From contig JAISCU010000093.1 in the NCBI GenBank assembly GCA_031265345.1, positions 1-19,711 on the forward strand: DNA of 19,711 bases, given 5' to 3'. Position 1 is the stretch's first letter, and the number at the start of each line of letters is the position of its first letter. Origin of the DNA: Bifidobacteriaceae bacterium (GTDB lineage Bacteria > Actinomycetota > Actinomycetes > Actinomycetales > WQXJ01). This document shows, piece by piece, positions 12,561 to 19,647 of the stretch. The position numbers were made by a program, and so were the translations under genes. The notes under the pieces are model-generated. The model searched no databases, was not told the origin of the DNA, and saw nothing but the letters and a program-made list of their open reading frames with translations.

Positions 12561-15500
12561 TCAAATCCAAATCTTGTAATGGATGCCTTCGCGCAGCATC
12601 TGGTCCAGGACCCTCGAGTCGGGCCCCACGATGCCGTCCGCCAACTGATTCGGGAAGAACTCCCAGAGCTGTTCGGTGAATCCCACATCGGCGGCGTAGG
12701 TGCTGGCCGGGTCGGCGATCGCCCGGCCGATCGCGCCATCGATCAGCAATTGTACTGCGGTCTGGCCCGAGCGGATGGTGATCCTGCCGACCTTGTACTC
12801 GGATGACAACCCTGCCGACAAGTCCTCAAGATCCTTTAGGCGGTACGCCTGGGGCCTGCCCGTGGTCCTGCTGGCCGGGGGTGCTCCGTCCAGGAAATAC
12901 TTGTCGTCGGGCAGCGCGATTCGGCGCTGTTTGGCCAACGCGTCGGGGTTCTCGAGGCGATGGTAGGTCTCCCATTGCCTCTCCGTGCGGTATCCCATTT
13001 TCGGGGCGGCGACCACCTCGTCCGCTTGTTCGAATATTTCTTTGATGAGATGCGGTGACATTCCGTTCGCGGCCCAGGTGATGAACCTGGCCTCGTCCAC
13101 TCCCGCGTAACCATAGCGCTTGATCATCTCGGTCGCCGCGCCGCCACCGAACTCGTCGATGGTCTTGAACGCTTCCTTGCGCTGCTTGGCCGTCATGCGC
13201 GCAGGGCCGGTGCCGGCCACCAAACGCAGGTTGTCGATGGCCTCGAAAGCGTCCAGGTCTTCATCCAGGAGCTTGGTCATTCGTTTGGCAAGCTTGGTGC
13301 CGGGCTTCAGACCACGAGCGATCGCCTTGACGCCGCCCTTGATGGTGTCGCCGAACAAGGGAACGAGGCCAACCAGCGACAGCCCAGCAGCCGCCCACTC
13401 GCCGTTCGGCAAATCCCAGGCTAGGTCGACGAGGTCCACGCCGGGGACGAACCCGCGCGCGATCATCCCTGCCGTGTACGGCCACTCGTTCGAGTCGCAG
13501 AACCAGTCGGGCCACTCCCAGTCGCCGCAGAAGAAGCCCCTGGCGAACAGGTTGTGCCAAGCGTCCGGCTCGAAGACGGTGTCGGTGATGGTGGGGTCCT
13601 TGCCCCCACCGGCGTTCATGTCATCGATCTCCTCCTTGTCCGTCCACTGGTCGACATCCGAGTTGACGAGCAGAGGCGATGAGCCCGCTGCGTACTCTTC
13701 CGCGTCGTTCGCGCCGTCATGGTCGTAATCGGGGTCCCACGGGAACAAGTACTCAGTGACTTCGATCAGGTCGTCGAGCCCGTCGCCGTCGGAGTCCGCT
13801 TTGCCCGGGTCGGAGTAGACGCGGTAGGCCGTGCCCCTCCCGAAGGCGTGGCCGGGACTGGGGTCGTAGCCCATCTCGAGCCCGTCCCCGAGGCCGTCGC
13901 CGTCCGTGTCGAACACCTCCGGGTCGGAGTACAGAACCTTCCCGGTCGAGGTCAGCATCCCGTCTACTTCGGCCCTGTCCGCGAGTCCGTCGCCGTCCAG
14001 ATCCGCACCCACAATCTCGGGGGTGACGCCGGTCCTGAAAACCCCGGCCAGGTCGTCGGCGCTGTCCGCGAGGTAGAACTTCCCGCCCGTCTCCGTGGCG
14101 ATCTGATCCAGCAACGCCTCGTCGGTCGCGCGGCCCAGACCCACCGTGTAGACGACTATGCCGCGGTCTTTCGCCCACTGCGTGTACACCGGATCGTAGG
14201 CGCCCACACCGTCGGTGAGCAGCACGATCGCCCTACTCGCGCCTTTCCAATCGATCGAATCCAGACGGGACAGCGCCAGGCTCATCGGCGCCGACAGACT
14301 GGTGCCGCCGGCCGCCCGCACCCGGCCCAACGCGTCCTTGGCCGCCTGAAGATCGCTCGACAGGGGCCGCAGCAGCCGGGCGGTGCTGTCGAAGTCGACC
14401 ACGCCCACCCGGTCGCCGTCCTGAAGAGCGTCGATCAGCAGGGCCGCCGCCGCCACGCGCAGCCGTCCCGGATCATTGGTGGACATCGAGCCAGAACTGT
14501 CGATCGCCAGCATCACGTCCACGGACTGCCGCTCGGCGCCAGGCGTGCCGGGTCCGCCGCCGAGCTCGCGGTCCCAGATCTTGGCGAACTCCGTCACGTC
14601 CACCACCACGAACGGCGAGAACTCCGTCAACGGGACCGTCACCGTGCCAGCCGCAGGATCGACCACCTGGCCCGCGGGGACATCCAAATCCAGGTCGCCC
14701 TCGTCGAAGTGCAGGACCGCGATCTCGGCGTCATCGGGCAGATCCGTCGTGTCGAACCAGTAGGTCAGCACCCCGGAGACGCCCTCAGGGGCGTTGACGG
14801 CGATGGGCGGCGCGCGCTGGCCGGGCAAGCCCACCAGCCTCAGATCCCCCGAAGGCACCAGAGCGGTCTCCAACAAGGAGGTCGCCAACCCTGTGGCAAC
14901 GAACTCGGCGGCGGGCTCCGCCAACTCCAACGTGATGGTGAAAGTGTCCTCCCCGTCGCCGGTCCCGTCCCCGTCGGTGTCGAAACGGGTCGGGTCCGCG
15001 CCCACCTTCGGCTCATCGGAATCGGACAGGCCGTCGCCGTCCGTGTCGGCCGAGTTCGGGTCGGTGCCGGTCGCGACCTCGGCGCCGTCCTTGACCCCGT
15101 CCCGGTCGGTGTCCGCGTGCAGCCCGCTGGTGCCCGCCGCCAGCTCCTGGGCGCTGGTCAGACCATCCTTGTCAGCGTCCGAGTCCAGATCGCCGATGCC
15201 GTCGCCGTCAGTGTCCGCCTTCGACGGCCAGGTGCCGACGTCGAACTCCTCGCCGTCCCTCAAGCCGTCGCCGTCCGTGTCCGCCACCAGCGGGTCCGTG
15301 CCCATTTGGACTTCGATCACGTCCGGCAGGCCGTCGCCGTCAGCGTCCCCGTCGGTTCCGCCGAGGTCTGAGACGCCGACCTTGGTCTCGCACGAGTAAT
15401 AGGCGTTGGCACCAGAGCCGCCGATACAGACGTCGTTCCCGGCGTCGCCGTAGTGGGAGTCGTTGCCCGGTCCGCCTATCAGCAGGTCGTCCCCGGCGTT

Positions 15501-16193
15501 GCCTTTCACCGAATCGGCGCCCTCGCCAGCGACGATACGGTCGTTGCCGTCGTCTCCCCACAGGGTGTCGGCCTTGCCGGTGTCCAAGATGACGTCATCG
15601 CCCGCGCCGCCGCGCACCGTGTCCGCGCCGGCCTCCCCCAAGATGAAGTCGTCGCCGTCCTCGCCCCACAAGGTGTCGCCGCCGTCGCCGCCCCGGATCG
15701 TGTCAGCGCCCGCGCCGCCATGCACGGTGTCGCCACCGGCCTCGCCCCAGATCTGGTCTACGCCGTCCTCACCGCGGATAGTGTCCCCGCCGTCCCCGCC
15801 ATAGATCACGTCGTCGCCGGGGCCGCCATAGATCGTGTCGCCGCCGCCATCCCCGTAGACGACGTCATTCCCGGCGCCCGCCTTGATGGTGTCCCCGCCG
15901 CCGCCGCCGCAGATCACATCATCGCCGTCCGTGCCCTTCAACACGTCGCCAGCGGCTGTGCCGACAATCGTGCACCCACGGGACGGATCGACATCGTCCG
16001 GCACCCGCACGGCCTCGGCCGGGGCCACTAGACCCGAGGTCGCGACCAGTGAGGCTGCGGCGGCCATCGCCACGCCGACGCCACGCAAAGCGAGAATCAG
16101 GCTTCGTGGTCGATGGGTCTTGGGTCGACGCTCGGCGGCAGGACGGCCATGACGACCAGGACGGGACAACACACGCGGAGATGGAACCTTCAT
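12561..16193 (-). CDS. Secreted RTX/TSP3/VWA protein with C-terminal nuclease-like toxin domain
   Basis: 1210 residues. The ATG at 16193 has a strong GGAGG 7 nt upstream. A long signal peptide with basic n-region ends at APAEA-VR (about 61). Residues 87-266 are 20 consecutive Ca-binding RTX nonapeptides (GGxGxDxxx). About 280-415 are thrombospondin-3-like DTDGDGLxD repeats. About 560-720 form a VWA domain with complete MIDAS: D565xSxS, T631 and D661. More DxDxDG repeats cover about 725-860. A hydrophobic segment at 932-958 (LSLVGLVPLFGDTIKGGVK) resembles the pre-toxin segment of polymorphic toxins. The C terminus has SSEYKVGR (E1132xK1134), QLLID, LWEFFP (W1177) and a GPDSRVLDQMLREGI tail. 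This order is seen in restriction-endonuclease-fold toxins, with Asp1102 a possible third acid. It probably kills neighbouring cells by cutting nucleic acid. Three paralogous putative immunity genes follow. Confidence 0.82.
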   Translation of the reverse strand: MKVPSPRVLSRPGRHGRPAAERRPKTHRPRSLILALRGVGVAMAAAASLVATSGLVAPAEAVRVPDDVDPSRGCTIVGTAAGDVLKGTDGDDVICGGGGGDTIKAGAGNDVVYGDGGGDTIYGGPGDDVIYGGDGGDTIRGEDGVDQIWGEAGGDTVHGGAGADTIRGGDGGDTLWGEDGDDFILGEAGADTVRGGAGDDVILDTGKADTLWGDDGNDRIVAGEGADSVKGNAGDDLLIGGPGNDSHYGDAGNDVCIGGSGANAYYSCETKVGVSDLGGTDGDADGDGLPDVIEVQMGTDPLVADTDGDGLRDGEEFDVGTWPSKADTDGDGIGDLDSDADKDGLTSAQELAAGTSGLHADTDRDGVKDGAEVATGTDPNSADTDGDGLSDSDEPKVGADPTRFDTDGDGTGDGEDTFTITLELAEPAAEFVATGLATSLLETALVPSGDLRLVGLPGQRAPPIAVNAPEGVSGVLTYWFDTTDLPDDAEIAVLHFDEGDLDLDVPAGQVVDPAAGTVTVPLTEFSPFVVVDVTEFAKIWDRELGGGPGTPGAERQSVDVMLAIDSSGSMSTNDPGRLRVAAAALLIDALQDGDRVGVVDFDSTARLLRPLSSDLQAAKDALGRVRAAGGTSLSAPMSLALSRLDSIDWKGASRAIVLLTDGVGAYDPVYTQWAKDRGIVVYTVGLGRATDEALLDQIATETGGKFYLADSADDLAGVFRTGVTPEIVGADLDGDGLADRAEVDGMLTSTGKVLYSDPEVFDTDGDGLGDGLEMGYDPSPGHAFGRGTAYRVYSDPGKADSDGDGLDDLIEVTEYLFPWDPDYDHDGANDAEEYAAGSSPLLVNSDVDQWTDKEEIDDMNAGGGKDPTITDTVFEPDAWHNLFARGFFCGDWEWPDWFCDSNEWPYTAGMIARGFVPGVDLVDLAWDLPNGEWAAAGLSLVGLVPLFGDTIKGGVKAIARGLKPGTKLAKRMTKLLDEDLDAFEAIDNLRLVAGTGPARMTAKQRKEAFKTIDEFGGGAATEMIKRYGYAGVDEARFITWAANGMSPHLIKEIFEQADEVVAAPKMGYRTERQWETYHRLENPDALAKQRRIALPDDKYFLDGAPPASRTTGRPQAYRLKDLEDLSAGLSSEYKVGRITIRSGQTAVQLLIDGAIGRAIADPASTYAADVGFTEQLWEFFPNQLADGIVGPDSRVLDQMLREGIHYKIWI

Positions 16194-16479
16194 TGGAGGC
16201 CCTCCTTTGGGCTTGAGAATGTGGCTTATGCAACCCGAATCTTGGGCGCAAAACCCTCCATCGGGCTCCGCGCAAAGGCGTAGCAGCGCACATCGAGCAC
16301 ACGCAAGCATCCAATGAACCCGACGAGGCGCCAAATGCAGGCCCACACCTTCGATCCTTGCCTTCGATCCGCGAAACGGTTCCCCGCCACCCATCAAGGC
16401 GGCCAACTGCCGTCTCGCACCGATCACACCCGCATGGACCCGGACAGACACGGATGCCAACCCGAAGCGGAACCTGGGC

Positions 16480-16485
16480 TAGAAT
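16480..16485 (+). promoter_or_regulatory. Probable -10 box of the rpsF operon
   Basis: TAGAAT matches five of six to TATAAT and lies about 124 nt before the rpsF ATG, leaving room for the structured leader. The -35 region is weak (TGCCAA at 16455-16460, spacing 19). Confidence 0.45.
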
Positions 16486-16551
16486 GCCAGGGCTGCCTGA
16501 CGGCATCGGCCATGTGAGAACCGGCCCGGCGCAAGACGGCGGACGCGAACG

Positions 16552-16603
16552 TACCCTCCTGCCACGGAACGCCCGTGGCCGAACAGACCGAAGGAGGTGG
16601 GTA
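16552..16603 (+). promoter_or_regulatory. rpsF leader hairpin enclosing the Shine-Dalgarno (possible S6:S18 site)
   Basis: GCCACGG-AACGC-CCGTGGC (16561-16579) is a perfect 7-bp hairpin. Outside it, TCCT (16557-16560) can pair with AGGA (16592-16595) and TACCC (16552-16556) with GGGTA (16599-16603), which would bury AAGGAGGT. The unpaired side contains GACCGA with a CCG triplet. The known S6:S18 autoregulatory motif of rpsF leaders is a bulged stem with CCG, so feedback control by S6:S18 is plausible. Confidence 0.5.
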
Positions 16604-16608
16604 ACTTC

Positions 16609-16908
16609 ATGCGTCCCTACGAGATCATGATCATCCTCGACCCGAACATCGAGGACAACGCCGTCCAGGCGACCCTGGACCGGTTCCTGAAGATCATCAA
16701 AGACGCCAAAGGCACCATCGACCAGATCGACATCTGGGGGAAACGGCGCCTGGCGTATGACATCCTCAAGCATTCGGAGGGCCATTACGCGGTGATCAAT
16801 TTCACCGCCGAATCGGCCGACGCCAAGGAGCTCGACCGCGTGCTGAACCTGTCCGAATCCATCCTGCGCACCAAGCTGCTGCGGGCCGACCCAGCGCCGG
16901 TGGCATGA
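16609..16908 (+). CDS. rpsF: 30S ribosomal protein S6
   Basis: 99 residues, the usual length of S6, which binds 16S rRNA together with S18 in the small-subunit platform. It begins [17 protein letters not shown] and contains [16 protein letters not shown] and GHYAVINF, all characteristic. The ATG at 16609 follows AAGGAGGT (16591-16598). A GTG at 16597 lies inside that ribosome site and is not used. First gene of rpsF-ssb-rpsR-rplI; its stop is one base before the ssb ATG. Confidence 0.97.
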   Translation: MRPYEIMIILDPNIEDNAVQATLDRFLKIIKDAKGTIDQIDIWGKRRLAYDILKHSEGHYAVINFTAESADAKELDRVLNLSESILRTKLLRADPAPVA

Positions 16909-16909
16909 C

Positions 16910-17611
16910 ATGGCCGGCGAGATCGTAGTCACGCTGGTCGGCAATCTGACAGCCGATCCGGAGCTCCGCTTCACCGCGAACGGCGCCACGCCGGTGACCA
17001 ACTTCACCGTCGCCTCGACACCACGCACGTTCGACCGCGCCAGCGGCGAGTGGAAGAACGGCGACACGATGTTCGTGCGCTGCTCCATCTGGCGCGAGGC
17101 GGCGGAGAACGTGGCCGAGACCCTGACCAAGGGCATGCGCGTGATTGTGCAGGGCCGCCTGCGGACCCGCTCGTATGAGACGCAGTCGGGCGAGCACCGC
17201 ACCGAGGTCGAGTTGCAAGTCGACGAGGTCGGGCCGTCGCTACGGTACGCCTCGGCCAAAGTTTCCCGCAATCCCCGGAGCGGGGGGTACGATGCCGCCG
17301 GGTCATCTGGCGGCGGCTACGGCGGCGGCGCTTCCGGTCAAGGCGGCGGCTACGGCAATGCGGGCGGTGACGGCTACGGCGGCGGATATGGCGGCGGCGG
17401 CGGCTACGGCGGGCAAGGTGGCCAGGGCGGTCAGGGCGGTCAGGGCGGTCAGGGCGGCGGGTACGGAGGCTCTGGCCAGGGCGGATACGGAGCGCCCCAA
17501 GGACCTCCTCAAGGGCAGGGCGGCTACAGCGCCCCGCCGAGCGGACCTTCCGAGGACCGTTGGGCCGCGCCAGGGGTGGCGGGCTCAGCCGACGACGAGC
17601 CGCCTTTCTAG
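16910..17611 (+). CDS. ssb: Single-stranded DNA-binding protein
   Basis: 233 residues. The OB-fold domain (1 to about 112) starts [20 protein letters not shown] and contains [18 protein letters not shown] and [16 protein letters not shown], typical of actinobacterial SSB. A long Gly/Gln/Tyr-rich linker (about 130-215) follows, then the acidic tip DDEPPF that recruits replication and repair proteins. The linker is partly built by a 9-bp tandem repeat (17420-17455). It starts one base after the rpsF stop with no strong ribosome site, so it is probably translationally coupled. It is longer than the family's usual 150-180 because of the linker. Confidence 0.97.
   Translation: MAGEIVVTLVGNLTADPELRFTANGATPVTNFTVASTPRTFDRASGEWKNGDTMFVRCSIWREAAENVAETLTKGMRVIVQGRLRTRSYETQSGEHRTEVELQVDEVGPSLRYASAKVSRNPRSGGYDAAGSSGGGYGGGASGQGGGYGNAGGDGYGGGYGGGGGYGGQGGQGGQGGQGGQGGGYGGSGQGGYGAPQGPPQGQGGYSAPPSGPSEDRWAAPGVAGSADDEPPF
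17411..17455 (+). repeat. 9-bp tandem repeat inside the ssb linker
   Basis: Four 9-bp units from 17420 (GGCCAGGGC then three GGTCAGGGC), preceded by GGGCAAGGT, encode GQG tripeptides. In-frame expansion would lengthen the disordered linker without harming the gene. Confidence 0.75.
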
Positions 17612-17692
17612 GACGATCGCCCGGCGACCGCCACCCCGCTGTCGCCTGCGGCGCACCACAGACTCAACTGACTGACATGCAAAGGAACAATC

Positions 17693-17929
17693 ATGGCTAA
17701 GCCTCCACCTCGCAAGCCGAAGAAGAAGATCAATCCCCTCAAGCTCTCCACCCATGGCGAGATCGATTACAAAGACGTGGCCTTGCTGCGCAAGTTCATC
17801 TCCGACCGGGGCAAGATCCGCGCCCGCCGGGTGACCGGAGTGTCCGTCCAGGAACAGCGCGCGCTCGCCAAGGCGATCAAGAACGCCCGCGAGATGGCCC
17901 TCCTGCCGTATTCCAGCGCGGGCCGCTGA
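17693..17929 (+). CDS. rpsR: 30S ribosomal protein S18
   Basis: 78 residues. Contains [32 protein letters not shown] and REMALLPY, the S18 core that pairs with S6. The N terminus ([10 protein letters not shown]) lacks the CxxC zinc pair of zinc-binding S18 forms, so it is the zinc-independent type. AAGGA precedes the ATG. Third gene of the operon, 81 bp after ssb. Confidence 0.96.
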   Translation: MAKPPPRKPKKKINPLKLSTHGEIDYKDVALLRKFISDRGKIRARRVTGVSVQEQRALAKAIKNAREMALLPYSSAGR

Positions 17930-17956
17930 CCTGGACCGACGAAGGAGAGACGAATC

Positions 17957-18406
17957 ATGGCAAAGATCATTTTGACGCACGAGGTCCCCGGGCTGGGCGA
18001 GCCGGGAGACATCGTGGTGGTAAAGGACGGGTACGCCCGCAACTATCTGGTGCCCCGCAACCTGGCGACCCCTTGGACCAAGGGCGCCGAGAAGCAGATC
18101 GTGACGATGCGCCGCGCCACCAAGGCGCGTGAGATGGCGAGCGTCGAGGACGCGTTGGGCGCCGCCGACAAGCTGCGTGCCGCCACGGTCTCGGTGCCCG
18201 CCAAGGCCGGCGCCGGTGGCCGCCTGTTCGGCACGGTCACGACCGGTGACATCGCCGGCGCGATCAAACAGGCGACCGGCTTCGATGTCGACAAACGCAA
18301 GATCGGTCTGCCGAACCGGATCAAGACGATCGGCCCTTACACGGTCGAGGTCCGGCTCCACGATTCGGTGGTCGCCCCGGTCGATATCGAGGTTGTCGCC
18401 GCCTGA
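17957..18406 (+). CDS. rplI: 50S ribosomal protein L9
   Basis: 149 residues, standard length. The N-terminal rRNA-binding domain starts MAKIILTHEVPGLGEPGDIV and contains the L9 signature GYARNYLVPRNLA. A central helix follows and then the C-terminal domain (LFGTVTTGDIAGAIK). AAGGAGAG precedes the ATG by a normal spacing. Last gene of the operon, followed at once by a strong terminator. Confidence 0.97.
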   Translation: MAKIILTHEVPGLGEPGDIVVVKDGYARNYLVPRNLATPWTKGAEKQIVTMRRATKAREMASVEDALGAADKLRAATVSVPAKAGAGGRLFGTVTTGDIAGAIKQATGFDVDKRKIGLPNRIKTIGPYTVEVRLHDSVVAPVDIEVVAA

Positions 18407-18419
18407 GCGGTTTCCATTC

Positions 18420-18469
18420 GCCGCCCGCGGGCCAGGCCTGAGTGGCTTGGTCCGCGGGCGGCTTTCTTT
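18420..18469 (+). terminator. Rho-independent terminator of the rpsF operon
   Basis: GCCGCCCGCGGGCCA pairs with TGGTCCGCGGGCGGC (15 bp with one G-T pair) around a short loop, followed by TTTCTTT. It begins 13 bp after the rplI stop. Confidence 0.88.
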
Positions 18470-18747
18470 GGGCCCTTCCGGGCGGGCGGCTCACTGTGGG
18501 CTCTTCTGGCCGGGCGGGCTTCCGCGGGCTCCCTGGGCCGGGCAGGCTTCCGCGGGCGGCTCGTGGAGCGCCTCTTTGGACGCTTCGTGGCACCTGGCTC
18601 GCGATGTGGCTGGGCCGTCCCGCCGCCGATGCCGTCTGGCCGGTTCCGAGTTATCCACAGATTTCGGTTGGGGTGTTGCGCCCGCCCGCCGGATCGGCGA
18701 CCCTGGTTGTTCGTCCCTGTCTCGCGTGACCGCACCAAGGAGTACCG
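18470..18747. other. Gap after the operon terminator
   Basis: About 280 bp with no supported gene. It holds a 22-bp direct repeat, GGCCGGGCRGGCTTCCGCGG plus GC, at 18508-18529 and 18536-18557 (one mismatch, period 28). It also has an isolated DnaA-box nonamer TTATCCACA at 18651-18659 and the ribosome site of the next gene. Confidence 0.5.
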
Positions 18748-19125
18748 ATGGAAGAGCGCGCCTGCGACCCGACTCCGGCCGCATCCGAACCCGCGCCTGG
18801 CCCCATGCGCCTGCCTCAACTCGAGTCCAGGGCACGCTTCATCGCCTCGCTGGCGCTGACCGCCGCCCACGGCTACGCGCCCTCGCCGAAATGCGCCCCC
18901 TACGTCTCGCCGGAAGTCTTCCGCCACCTGGTCGCCCAGGCCAGGAACCGGTCGCTGCGCCAGGGACGGCCCGAATACAGGGGTCGGACCTATCTGTGCC
19001 GCGTCAACCGGGACGCCATCGAAGCGACCGTGGTCGCCACCGCCGGGGACGTGACCCGCGCCGTCGCCATGCGCCTCGAACATGTGAACGGCCTGTGGCG
19101 CGCCAGCGAACTGATCGTCATCTGA
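18748..19125 (+). CDS. Rv3235-like family protein (DUF6459-like)
   Basis: 125 residues, a short Pro-rich N terminus and one small alpha/beta domain from about residue 25. Conserved-looking elements are the RFIASLALTAAHGY helix, APYVSPEVFRHLVAQAR, and a C-terminal sheet with CRVNRDAIEATVVAT, TRAVAMRLEHVNGLWRASEL. This order matches the actinobacterial family that includes Rv3235 of Mycobacterium tuberculosis, usually near secA and of unknown function. GGAG lies 6 nt before the ATG. It is separated from the rpsF operon by the terminator, so it is probably transcribed alone. No signal peptide. Family assignment is from memory of motifs. Confidence 0.7.
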   Translation: MEERACDPTPAASEPAPGPMRLPQLESRARFIASLALTAAHGYAPSPKCAPYVSPEVFRHLVAQARNRSLRQGRPEYRGRTYLCRVNRDAIEATVVATAGDVTRAVAMRLEHVNGLWRASELIVI

Positions 19126-19194
19126 CACTCCCCCCTTCCCGCCCCAGATCCAGGCGTCGCTCGAGCCGTCCTGGGGTCAAGGACCCTGCAATTG

Positions 19195-19218
19195 GATGGT
19201 CTCGCCGCCCAGACCATC
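19195..19218. repeat. Perfect hairpin after the Rv3235-like gene
   Basis: GATGGTCT and AGACCATC form a perfect 8-bp stem with loop CGCCGCCC. No T tract follows. Part of it (GCCGCCC, then GAGACCATCG) recurs near 19676-19692. Confidence 0.5.
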
Positions 19219-19250
19219 GGTTTGCATGCTTCCGGGGTCACGGGTCCGCA

Positions 19251-19296
19251 GCTCCGAAAGTCAAGCGGCTCTCCCCCGTCACGGAGCCGCGGAGCA
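19251..19296. repeat. Flanking direct repeat, left copy
   Basis: 46 bp beginning GCTCCGAAAG and ending CACGGAGCCGCGGAGCA. It is closely related to 19601-19647 and flanks the 93-bp repeats. It contains a CGGCTC/GAGCCG hairpin. Confidence 0.7.
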
Positions 19297-19317
19297 GGCC
19301 GGTCGACCGGCCCGGAC

Positions 19318-19573
19318 GTGAATTGCGCCGTGACGGGGTTCGTGGCGCGACTGCGGCGACCACGAACGCCGCCAGCCTGCATTTCAGGTCCCCGCGCCGC
19401 CGGTTCGGGTGTGAATTGCGCCTCGACGGGGTTCGTGGCACGAGCCCGGCGACCACGAACACGTTTGACCTGCATTTCGGGTCCCCTCGCCGCCGGCTCG
19501 GGGGTGAATTGCGCCTCGACGGTGTTCGTGGCACGACTCCGGCGACCACGAACGCGTTCTACCTGCATTTCGG
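19318..19573. repeat. 93-bp tandem repeat, two full copies and one partial
   Basis: Units start at 19318, 19411 and 19504 with GTGAATTGCGCC and share TGACGG/TCGACGG, GTTCGTGG, CCACGAAC and CTGCATTTC. The period is exactly 93. Each unit has a perfect GTTCGTGG/CCACGAAC stem with a 14-nt loop (19338-19367, 19431-19460, 19524-19553). Loop bases vary, stems do not. The length is a multiple of three and both strands are open, but no recognisable protein results. Confidence 0.85.
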
Positions 19574-19600
19574 AGCCTGCGGCCGTCCCGCGCCGCTGCC

Positions 19601-19647
19601 GCTCCGAAGCTCGAGGCGGCTACCCCCCGACACGGAGCCGCGAAGCA
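19601..19647. repeat. Flanking direct repeat, right copy
   Basis: 47 bp beginning GCTCCGAAGC and ending CACGGAGCCGCGAAGCA, a diverged copy of 19251-19296 with one indel. It again contains a GCGGCT/AGCCGC hairpin. Confidence 0.7.

Larger units (their letters stand above)
16194..16608. other. 415-bp gap between toxin and rpsF operon
   Basis: A divergent intergenic region. The left end carries the toxin ribosome site. The frame of the toxin remains open upstream to 16460 but the product is Cys/Arg-rich and not signal-peptide-like. Two CCTTCGATCC copies lie at 16348-16357 and 16361-16370. The right part holds the rpsF promoter and leader. I see no clear toxin promoter. Confidence 0.55.

Noticed and set aside
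11108..12679. 523-codon open frame on the plus strand opposite the immunity genes
   Set aside because: Its internal repeats mirror the three paralogs on the other strand, where conserved blocks and start sites make sense.
13719..15371. 550-codon open frame on the plus strand opposite the toxin gene
   Set aside because: It is antisense to the RTX/TSP3/VWA coding region. The translation is His/Arg/Val-rich with no family motif, and the minus strand has clear domains and a ribosome site.
16194..16460. N-terminal extension or Cys-rich leader of the toxin
   Set aside because: The frame is open but has no ribosome site. The strong GGAGG before the ATG at 16193 and the signal peptide that follows fix the start there.
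15919..17271. 450-codon minus-strand frame across the toxin start and rpsF/ssb
   Set aside because: It is antisense to rpsF and ssb and in a different frame from the toxin, with no protein-like features.
6323..18659. Replication origin suggested by TTATCCACA at 6323 and 18651
   Set aside because: Only two isolated nonamers, 12 kb apart, with no cluster, AT-rich region or dnaA/dnaN nearby.
19318..19573. CRISPR array
   Set aside because: The 93-bp units are similar throughout, without alternating short repeats and unique spacers, and no cas gene is in view.
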